A DNA stretch of 64,000 bases from Glebionis coronaria (taxonomy: Eukaryota; Streptophyta; Magnoliopsida; Asterales; Asteraceae), in contig CM046878.1 of the NCBI GenBank assembly GCA_025667525.1, forward strand, positions 391,038,974 through 391,102,973, written 5' to 3'. The position numbers and the translations under genes were made by a program. The notes beneath the pieces are model-generated. The model saw nothing but the letters and a program-made list of their open reading frames with translations. It searched no databases and was not told the origin of the DNA. How positions within the stretch are numbered: the stretch's first letter is position 1; every line of letters begins with the position of its first letter. Of this stretch, positions 22,911 to 32,700 are shown in pieces.

Positions 22911-25830
22911 TAACAATCACCTCGCTACGATTCTTTTTGACTCTGGGGCAGATTTTAGTTTTGTGTCTTCTCAATTCGTGCCTTTGCTAGATATGAACCC
23001 TAGTGTAGCGAAACCAGGATATGTGATTGAAATAGCTAGTGGTAAGCAAGAAGAAGTAGATGAGATATTTTTAAACTGCAAATTAGAGTTGGGAGAATTT
23101 AAGTCACCATAGATTTAATCCCTCTAGGACATGGGAGCTTCGATGTAATCATTGGGATGGATTGGTTATCGAAGCATAGGGCTGAGCTAATGTGTCATGA
23201 AAAGATTGTTAAGATACCCATAGGTGATAAGAAGGTGTTATACGTGTATGGAGAAAGGAATGAGAAGAAGACCAGGTCCCTTATGAATGCCAAGGATGAT
23301 GAGCCACAAATCAATAAGATTCGAGTAGTAAGAGAGTTCGCCGATGTATTCTCGGATGACTTGATGGGGTTACCACCGGTGAGACAAGTAGAGTTTAAGA
23401 TTGACATAGTACCCGGGGCAACACCCGTAGCGAAGTCACCATATCGTCTAGCACCGTCAGAGATGCAAGAATTAGCTGCGCAACTCAAGGAATTGCAGGA
23501 TAAGGGTTTCATTCGACCAAGTTCTTCTCAATGGGGAGCGCTGGTGCTATTCGTTAAAAAGAAGGATGGATCATTTCGAATGTGTATCGATTATCGGGAG
23601 CTGAACAAGCTGACCATTAAGAACCGTTATCCTCTCCCGAGGATTGACGATTTATTTGATCAGCTGCAAGGAGCAAGGTACTTCTCAAAAATTGACCTTA
23701 GGTCCGGTTATCACCAACTAAGGGTCTATGAGGAGGACATACAAAAGATCGCGTTCAGAACAAGGTATGGAAACTTTGAATTCACCGTTATGCCATTTGG
23801 ATTGACAAACGCGCCAACAGTGTTCATGGACCTAATGAACTGAGTGTGCAAGCCATATCTAGATAAGTTTGTCATAGTCTTCATTGATGACATACTTATC
23901 TACTCTAAGACGGAGGAGGAGCACAACCAACATTTGAGGTCGGTATTGGAGCTGCTCAGGAAGGAGAAACTTTATGGGAAGCTCTCCAAGTGTGAATTTT
24001 GGCTGCAAGAAGTACAATTTCTAGGACATGTAATCGACAATGACGGCATACATGTAGACCCGAAGAAGATTGAAGCAGTGAAGGATTAGAAGGCACCTAC
24101 TACACCGTCAGAAATAAGGTCATTCTTAGGCTTGGCAGGATATTACAGGAGATTTATAGAGAATTTCTCTAGAATATCAAAGCCTTTGACATTGTTGACC
24201 CAAAAGAATCAGAAGTATGAATGGGGCGAAGAGCAAGAACAGGCGTTTCAGACACTAAAGGATAGGTTGTGTAATGCACCTATCTTGTCCTTACCAGAAG
24301 GGGTGGAAGATTTTGTGGTTTACTGTGATGCGTCCAACCAGGGTTTGGGATGTGTTCTTATGCAGCGAGACAAGGTCATAGCTTATGCATCACGACAATT
24401 TAAAAACCATGAGAAGAATTACACCACACACGACTTGGAACTAGGAGCTGTAGTCTTTGCTCTTAAGATATGGAGACATTACCTGTATGGGACAAGAAGT
24501 TTGATCTATACGGATCACAAAAGCTTGCAGCACATCTTTGATCAGAAAGATTTGAACATGAGGCAGAGGCGGTGGTTGGAGTTATTTAGTGATTACGATT
24601 GTGAGATTAAGTATCACCCTGGAAAGGCCAATGTGGTGGCGGATGCTCTAAGTAGGAAGGAGAGGGTAAAACCTAAGAGAGTAAGGGCAATGAGCATAAC
24701 TATTCAGACAACCCTTAGAGATAGAATTCGAGCAACACAAATAGAGGCCGTTAGGGAAGAAAGGCTGGTGGAAGAAAATCTACATACTATGGATCAGTAC
24801 ATGGAAGAAAGAGGGGATGGTTGCAAGTATTACTTGGATAGAATCTGGGTTCCGTTGTTTGGCGATACAAGGAAGGTGATATTGGATGAATCTCATACGT
24901 CGAGGTATTCGATACACCCAGGAGCCGATAAGATGTATCGGGACATGAGAGATATGTATTGGTGGCCAGGAATGAAGAAAGATGTAGCTTTGTACGTTAG
25001 CGAATGTTTGACTTGCGCCAAGGTGAAGGCTGAACATCAAAGACCGCCAGGGTTACTGCAACAGCCAGAGGTTCCTAAATGGAAGTGGGAGAATATTGCC
25101 ATGGACTTCATTACGAAACTGCCAAGGTCTAACAGTGGTAATGACATGATCTGGGTAATAGTGGACAGACTGACTAAATCTGCACATTTTGTGGCAATGA
25201 GGGAGGATGATAAGATGGAAAAGTTTGCCAAGAAGTACTTGAAACATGTGGTGGCAAAACATGGAGTACCGGTGTCGATCATATCGGATAGGGATAGCAG
25301 GTTTACGTCTAGGTTTTGGGGGCTATTGCAGAAAGCTTTGGGTACGAGGCTGGATATGAACAGCTTATCATCCACAGACGGATGGACAGAGTGAGAGGAC
25401 TATACAAACACCAGAGGACATGTTAAGAGCGTGTGTGATAGATTTTGGAGGAATTTGGGAGAATCATCTGGCGTTGGTGGAATTCTCGTACAATAATAGC
25501 TACCATGCTAGTATAGAGTGTGCACCATTTGAGGCACTCTATGGTAGGAAGTGTAGGTCACCGTTGTTATGGGCTGAAGTAGGAAGTAGTCAACTAATTG
25601 GACCGGAGATGGTACAGGAGACTACGGATGCGATAATCGTGCTTAAGGAGAAATTAAAGGCGGCTAGAGATCGACAAAAGAGCTATGCGGACAAGAGGCG
25701 TAAGCCGTTGGAATTCGAGGTTGGGGACAAGGTTATGCTAAAGGTTTCACCATGGAAAGGGGTGATGCGGTTCGGGAAGAAAGGAAAGTTAGCACCTAGA
25801 TTTGTGGGTCCATTTGAAATCCTTGAAAGG
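22911..25830 (+). pseudogene. pol: Pol of element A: protease, RT, RNase H, integrase (first part)
   Basis: After a one-base shift near 22913 the protease start GTFLLNNHLATILFDSGAD is visible. Another shift near 23104 leads into a frame open from 23103 to 25362 except for TGA 23841-23843 and TAG 24087-24089. RT is about 23460-24090 ([24 protein letters not shown]). RNase H is about 24300-24650 ([19 protein letters not shown]). Integrase has HPGADKM...CLTCAK (about 24915-25018) and the core [17 protein letters not shown] further shift near 25362 precedes a clean frame to the Tat insertion after ILER. The frame continues exactly at 36100. Confidence 0.9.
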
Positions 25831-26411
25831 TGTTGATGCAAAAGTTGGTTGATCCTTGTTAGACCCGAATTAGGCTTAATTCGGGTTGGCTGGGTACCAG
25901 TTCCTGCACCAAGTGAATCTTCTGGATGGGATCCTGCACACTAAACAACACGCGTTAGGCTTACCGTGGGAAGGTTTCCCACGATTAGACTCCGGCGTGA
26001 GAGTAAGTAATCGATTTAGGGTTATATGTGAGTTTAGAGAGAATTGTGATCCCTTTGTGGAACCCTTGGGGGTTCCTTTTATAGGCAGTAAAACCCTAGC
26101 GGGCTTTCACTAATCCTTCGGCCCCAAGGAAAAGATAAGCACCAGAATTAAAGTGATTGTTATCTTCTAATTCTGGTAGTGAATATCCTCTCTTATTGGG
26201 GTAAAGATATTCCTAGACAGAATATTATTCTGTCTTACCCTATGTCGGCCGTGACTGCCGTACCGGGCCGTGGGCCGCACGCGTGCGTGCGGTTACTGTT
26301 CATTCAAGCCCATAAGCCTGACTGACTTCATCCCACCCATATGTGATGGGCCGGATGCGGGTAAGACCCGTGGGCCGGGTTCATGACCCGGCTGGGGACT
26401 ATACGTCATCA
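25831..26411 (-). repeat. Tat 3' LTR
   Basis: 581 bp, ends TG...CA. It differs from the other LTR at two visible sites: GATCCTTGTT versus GATCCTTGTA, and CCAGAATTAAAG versus CCAGAATTAGAG. A minus-strand CCTATAAAAGG TATA box lies at 26075-26085. GGGCCGTGGGCCGCACGCG and neighbours make one end GC-rich. Confidence 0.95.
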
Positions 26412-26423
26412 TGTCCCCCCAGT
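26412..26423 (-). other. Tat polypurine tract
   Basis: The minus strand reads ACTGGGGGGACA directly before the 3' LTR start TGATGACG. This is the plus-strand DNA primer site. Confidence 0.85.
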
Positions 26424-26784
26424 CTAGTTGTTACAACCGTAGGTGGAACCTCTAGACTACGAAAATGCTCCCGGACGTACCAAGGAAACCGTAGCAAAGG
26501 GTAAATATGCTCGATACATAGTAGCCGAGACAAATTAAATATGTCATTGAATGTCAAGTCTTACGTTAGAGCCGCATAACCCGACATGAACAACTGTTCA
26601 TCTGACTTGTTTGACTGACAAAAGTGCAGACAGTCAGAACTTTGAGCAGTGCAAACGTGTGGGTCAGATGTGACCCGTGGGTCCCATCTGACGTTTCACT
26701 TGCACTTGCCCCCTAGCCACACGATTAAGAATAGTGGCCAACACGTGTCACATATCCAACAGGCTATGACCCTCAAGGTAACCC

Positions 26785-26792
26785 TATAAATA
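26785..26792 (+). promoter_or_regulatory. TATA box for the antisense gene in Tat
   Basis: TATAAATA in ACCCTATAAATAAGCC, about 150 bases upstream of the ATG at 26935. It faces opposite to gag-pol and is internal to the element, so it is not the LTR promoter. It implies a start near 26820. Confidence 0.6.
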
Positions 26793-26934
26793 AGCCACCC
26801 CTACGGCTGTGTGAAACACACAGTTCACAACCTCCATTTCTGCCATTAAAGCTTTCCTTATATCTTGAACCAAGCGCGCACGGATCCCTTCACACGCAGG
26901 TTAGAATAGCACGTCCTTACATTCTTTTTTAGTA

Positions 26935-27572
26935 ATGGCCAATAGAAACAGCCCTTCCATCGGATCCGTGCTAAATGTCATGTCCCAAGACCAGCTAAAC
27001 CATTTTTGTACAAATTACTTCATCCCTTCCAACCTACACCCCTCACTTCCTGGTGTCGGAGACCTCATAACTGAGGCTCCAGCGGGTAAGATAGGCCTCT
27101 ATACTCGCCTGTTTGACGCGGCGAATTACCGTATTCCTTTCACCCACTTTCTCGTAGATTTGTTAGGATATTACAATGTACACATTAGTCAACTCCACTG
27201 CATAGGTGCATGGAAAATTAGCCAATTCGAAATCCTTTGCCGTGCTAGGAGAATCCCCCCAACCGTAGAGTTATTTAGGTTGTTTTACACCCCAAACTTA
27301 GTGAACGGTTGGGTATCCTTCAAAAAACGAGCCTCCAACAGCCCACAATCACACAACAAACCGATGGATTCACTGAAAAACTGGTATGACCATTATTTTT
27401 TCATTGACGAAGTTGTATGGCCGGGTGATTTCATCATTAGGACCAGAATTAGGGTGACGAGGCTAACCGGGGCGCTCATGTCGATCCCGTTACACAAGTT
27501 GCCCCAACCGCCTCCGAAGGAGCAAGAAGCAATAGGTAAGAAGCCACCTCAATACGCCAGAATCTCCGCGTC

Positions 27573-27616
<44 letters not shown>

Positions 27617-29043
27617 CCATACTTAATATATTTCGTAATACTCGTGTCGCAGGGACAACCAAGCTGGTGCCGCGCCTCCTTCTGACACCCAGGTGAATAA
27701 GGAGAAAGGAAAAGCTGTCGAAGAAAACCCCGCGGCCCCCACAAAGTCCGGCCCTGTTTTTGAAGATGGTTCACCTCTGGTTTCCCAAGACTTCCCTTCA
27801 TCCGGCGCTCCTCAACCTTTCAACCCTATTTGGACTATTACCACGGCATCACGCTTGAGGAGTGCTGACGAGTGCCGGGAGTACCTCAATAACTGTATAC
27901 CACCAAGCCTGGTGCAAGAGGTAAACTCGCTCAGCCACGCGGATCTGGCAGATGAATATAATGGGACGCTAGTGCATCAGATGGCGATGGGAACCTCGAT
28001 GAGGGTCAGGTTTGAAGCTGCGCTTGGGCACGTGGACTCTTTGAAGAGAAAAGTTGGACGGAGAGAAAAAATGATCGAAGATAATGAAGCCATGATTGCT
28101 GACCTCCAATCCAAACTAGCGACTGCTGAGGCAACCATCAAGACACAATCGGCCCGTGCGAGTGAACACGATCAGCAAGTAGTCCACCTTGAGTCTCAAT
28201 TAGATGCCGCAAACACCAAGGTACATATCCGTGCCGTACCACCCATATATGCCAACAATGAATGTACTAACACGTCTTTCATTATAGGTAACCACGGCCG
28301 AAGCCTCTGTCCATTCTTACACCAGCCAAGTAGATGATCTGAACCAGAAGCTGAAGGACGCGCATTTGGCCGTCCAAAACATGGAAGAAATGCAGACAGA
28401 ACTTGCTGAGGAAAGGGCCATCACCCAAAAGCTGAAGGAGGCAATTGCCCAAAAAGAATTGGTGATGGATGCCCTGACCGCTGAGCGTGACAATGTACTG
28501 TGCCCTCAACTGCTAACAGCCATTGCGGGCCGTAGGTGGATGGTTGGGCATGGAGCACGCCTGGCCGTGACGAAGGTGCTAGAGGCCCCATCCTTTGTAC
28601 AACAATTTGCCAATCTTGTATCTGATGGCATCGACCATGGCCGGCACGAAGGAATGGTTGAGGCTGCTGGACTGATTACCAAAGGTGGGGACATCGCCCA
28701 TCACACCTTTTTTAAGCCCGAAGCCGCCAGCAAGATGACTGCCTCCATGGCCGCGATGCAAGATCTGCATTACCCATTCCTGGATGAGCTAGAGGCCACC
28801 AAAGATGCCCCGAACACTGAAATCATGGAGAAGCTCAATCCTAGCATGCCTTTCGCTGCTAACTTTCCTCTAACCCTTCCTGTATATGAAGACGTAACCA
28901 GGGTCGTACTGGACGAGGAACCCTTAGACGTGGTGTTGGAAAGGACCGCAGCCCAAGCCCAGAAGCGGGGAGAGCGTGATGAATGGCTGCCGCGTCTGGT
29001 AGAAGAACAAGCAGAGATGGGTAAGTTTCTCCCCTCAATTTAG
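26935..29043 (+). CDS. Antisense accessory ORF in Tat, three exons, transposase_28-like
   Basis: Exon 1 (26935-27535) starts MANRNSPSIGSVLNVMSQDQ with a good context (G at -3, G at +4). Its globular sequence (IPFTHFLVDLLGYYNVHISQ, WKISQFEILCRARRIPP) resembles the 'putative gypsy type transposon' family known from Tat extra ORFs. Intron 1 is 27536-27652. Exon 2 (27653-28220) and exon 3 (28288-29043) form one frame after removal of a 67-bp intron, giving a long heptad-rich coiled coil and an Ala/Glu-rich end. By my count the exon 1 to exon 2 splice is one base out of frame, so either the site differs or this copy is damaged. The gene converges on gag-pol. Its role is unknown. Confidence 0.65.
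27536..27652 (+). other. Putative intron 1 of the Tat antisense gene, with T36 tract
   Basis: Donor G|GTAAGAAG at 27536 and acceptor GTCGCAG|G ending at 27652, 117 bp. An uninterrupted run of 36 T (27578-27613) forms the pyrimidine tract. On the element's sense strand it is A36. Exon 1 leaves one base and the exon 2 frame wants two, so the junction is off by one. Confidence 0.5.
28221..28287 (+). other. Putative intron 2 of the Tat antisense gene, 67 bp
   Basis: Donor AAG|GTACAT, branch-like TACTAAC at about 28265, acceptor ATTATAG|G. Phase 0: removing it joins two open frames exactly in frame, and the coiled-coil pattern continues across the junction (DAANTK, then VTTAEASVHSY). Confidence 0.75.
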
Positions 29044-29786
29044 GATGCTTCTTTGTCCACAATCAAACACTTGTTATGTAATCTCTGAATATGTATTGAT
29101 TCGTCCGTGTATGTACACGGCTAACAATTTTATGTTTTGTATATAAGTCCGTGGGTAACCACGGCGATTTTGATTTGTTTTTGGAAACCTGTGTATTTGT
29201 GCTTGTGTTCGAAACATTGTAGTTTAATACTGCGTGGTATACCACGTCTTACTCACAAAGAAAATACATGCAAGTCTACAATATACTAGACGTGCGACGT
29301 GCGTCTTTATTATGCGGAGCACGGTATGGCTATAGCATATGAAACTTACCCCAACGTCTCGTGAGTAAGGTGTCTAGTAGGGATACGTGATCCGTGCGGC
29401 TGGGGTTGCATCCCTCTTACGCGGCAAGTTGAATTAGTAGGTTCACTTAATCCTCTTACCCCTCCTGGAGGCGTATAGTACATGTACGGTATTTCGAGAG
29501 AATGCATATGAAAGAAACATGGCATAACACAATTAAAATTCATACGGCTAACAAAGAATCTAACAGAGAAGACAATAATTTGCACGAAACAGGCCGTGGA
29601 GCTAGCTAGGCACCACGGCATTTTATTAGAACATTTACATTTTTTGTTTGAACAATGATGACAAGTCCTAAAGAAGTCCATAAAGGAAATTTAAACAAAC
29701 ATAAGAAAAACAAATAAGACAAATAACCCGCATGGTTCTTTATTAAGACCACCTATAGCAAAGTATCCATGCGGGAGCCGTAGCTT
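29044..29786. other. Convergent spacer in Tat with CCGTG hairpins
   Basis: Lies between the 3' ends of the antisense gene and gag-pol. It contains perfect stems CCGTGT/ACACGG (29105-29120), CCGTGG/CCACGG (29149-29164), the palindrome CGTGGTATACCACG (29233-29246) and GCCGTGG/CCACGGC (29593-29619). No credible gene. It probably holds 3' ends for both transcripts. Confidence 0.55.
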
Positions 29787-32700
29787 TCAAAGATAGCACC
29801 TTTTTAGATTGGCGATGTTCCATGTGCGCTCTAGGTCGCGGCCATCCATGTCGCGTAGCTTGTACGCGCCTCGTCCCAAGGCTTCAGTGACTTCATACGG
29901 TCCTTCCCATTTAGGGCCCAGTTTTCCTGTATTTTCCACGCGACTTGCTTCGTTAGCACGATAGACATAGTCTCCCGGTCGAAAAGAAACACCTTTGACC
30001 TTGGCATCGTAATAAGCCTTCATCTTAGCCTTGGACTTAGCTTCATTGATGGCTGCTAATTCCCTTTTTTCCTCCAACAAATCTAGGTTGATTCGCAGCT
30101 GTTCATCATTTGTGACGGCATTAACCTCCGCCGTGCGGATGGTAGGCATCCCTATTTCTGCTGGTATAACGGCTTCAGTGCCGTAAGCCAATGCAAACGG
30201 AGTATCTCCGTTGGCTGTTTTTATCATGGTTCTATGTGCCCATAGCACATGCGACAATTCCTCGACCCATTTGCCCTGTCGTTCATCCAGCCGCGCCTTA
30301 ATCCCATTCCCCAAGCTCCTATTTGCTCGTTCGACAAGGCCGTTCGTTTGTGGATGCTTGACAGACGCGAAGCGCCGCTTGATGTTCAATGATGCACACC
30401 AGTCTTTGAATGGGTTATCCGTGAACTGTTTGCCGTTGTCTGATATAATTTCTCCAGGTAGACCGAAACGGCATACAATGTGTTCCCACACAAACTTCTT
30501 GACCTGCTTACCCGTGATAGATTTTACTGCCTTGGCTTCTATCCATCGTGTAAAGTAATCCATTGCAACAATCAAGAATTTAACCCCTCCCGCAGCTACA
30601 GGAAATGGTCCTGCGATGTCAATTCCCCACTTGTAGAATGGCCATGGGGACGTGATAGGTGTAAGCTCCTGCTGTGGATGCCGCGGTACTGGCCTATGAA
30701 CTTGGCAATCATTGCATCTGCGAATCATGTCGCGCGCGTCTCTGTGCATAGTGGGCCAATAGTATCCTGTTCGTAAGGCTCGAGCTACCACGGATCGTGG
30801 ACCTGCATGCATGCCGCACAATCCTTCGTGTATGTCACTAATCACATAGGCCGCCTGGCGTGGTCCAACACACCGCAGCCACGGCTGCAAGAAAGAGCGC
30901 TTATAAAGGATGCCTTCCCGGAGTTCGAAATATTGTGACTTCCTTTTAACGCGCCTTGCTGCTTTTTCCTCGTCTGGGAGTGTTCCACTAGCCAGATAGT
31001 TGATGATTGGGGTCATCCACGTAGGTCCCTCTTCTTCAACTATAGCAGTCACTTCCCCTTCCGTAATAGACTTTTCTTTGAGTATCTCCACCAAAACCTG
31101 TTTAGACAAGTGAGCGAAGCTTGTGGACGCGATTTTACTGAGGGCGTCCGCTTTCTTGTTCTCGCCCCTTGGTACCTGCTTGATGGAAAACTTACTGAAA
31201 GTTGCGATTAACGTCTTGACTTTTTCCAGATACCTGACCATGTTGTCCTCCTTAGCCACATACCCACCTAGAATATGGTTCGCGACAAGCCGTGAGTCCA
31301 CGTAGGCCTCTAGGTTGCGAACTCCCATTCTAGCGGCGATTTTTAAACCCGCAATTAATGCTTCATATTCCGCTTCGTTGTTGGTGGCCGTGAACTCAAA
31401 TCGGAGGGCGTACGTGAATTCCATACCTTCTGGATTTGTAAGGATGAGGCCTGCCCCGGATCCGTCTGTGCATGAGGATCCGTCCGTGAATAGCACCCAA
31501 GGTTCCGATAGGGCCTCCTCTTGCTTAATGATTGGTTCCTCCTCATCCGGCTTCTCGATCAGGAAATCTGCCAAGATCTGGCCTTTAACAGCCGTCCTTG
31601 GTCTGTACGATATATTATGTCCCCCCAGTAGGATGCTCCACTTTTCTAGTCTCCCTGCCACGTCTGGTCTAGATATAACCTGCTTGATTGGCTGATCCGT
31701 AATCACGACAATCGGGTGCGCCTGGAAGTACCGGCGCAGCCTCTTTGTAGCAAATACTAGTGCTAGTACCAATTTTTCCATGGGGGAATAGTTCAGCTCC
31801 GCTCCCTGTAATGTTCTACTTATAAAGTAGACCGGGGTCTGTATTGTGTCTCTATCCGTCATCAGTACCGCGCTTATTGCGCCATGGGTAGCCGAGAGAT
31901 ACATAACAAGCTCCTTCTTTGGGCGGGGAGCTACCAACATGGGGAGAGATGCGAGATGCTGCTTGAGTTGGCCAAAGGCTTCCTCAGCTTCCTTCGTCCA
32001 ACGGAAGTCTCCCTTTCTAATACACTTCTTCAGTGTCTTAAATAAGGGCAGTGACTTCTCCGCGGATTTGGATAGAAATCTATTTAGTCCGGCTAACTTC
32101 CCATTCAGGGATTGTACCTCCTTCCGTGTCTGCGGGGACGGTAGCCGTATCACTGCGTCCGTCTTCTCTGGACAAGGTTTGATGCCGTTTGGGTCAATCA
32201 AATATCCCAAGAACATTCCTTCTGTTGCACCAAACGTACATTTCTTTGGATTTAACTTCATATTAATCCTTCTCAGCGTGTCGAATGTCTCCTGGACATC
32301 CCGGAGGAGTGCCTCCTCCGTGTGGCTTTTTATCACCAAGTCATCAACATATACCTCCAAGTTGCGTCCTATTTGTGATTCGAAAGCTTTATCCACCAAC
32401 CGCTGATACGTAGCGCCGACGTTCTTTAATCCAAACGGCATTTTCGTATAGCAATATACGCCCTGGCTTGTGTGGAACGCAGTTTTTTCTTCATCCTCCT
32501 CCGCCATCTGGATTTGGTGATACCCTTTATATGCATCCAAGAAGCATTTGAACGGATATCCACACAAAGATTCTACTTTCCAGTCAATTTCTGGAAGCGG
32601 GTAACAGTCTTGTGGGCAGGCCTTGTTTAGGTCCGTGAAATCCACGCACATGCGCCAACTTCCATCATGTTTCTTGACCATGACTGGATTGGATAACCAC

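Noticed and set aside
25886..26113. 75-codon frame inside the Tat LTR, repeated at 35569-35796
   Set aside because: Identical only because the LTRs are identical; antisense to the element and without known domain.
27490..27801. Minus-strand frame with a poly-Lys run
   Set aside because: Translation of the T36 tract opposite the antisense gene's intron.
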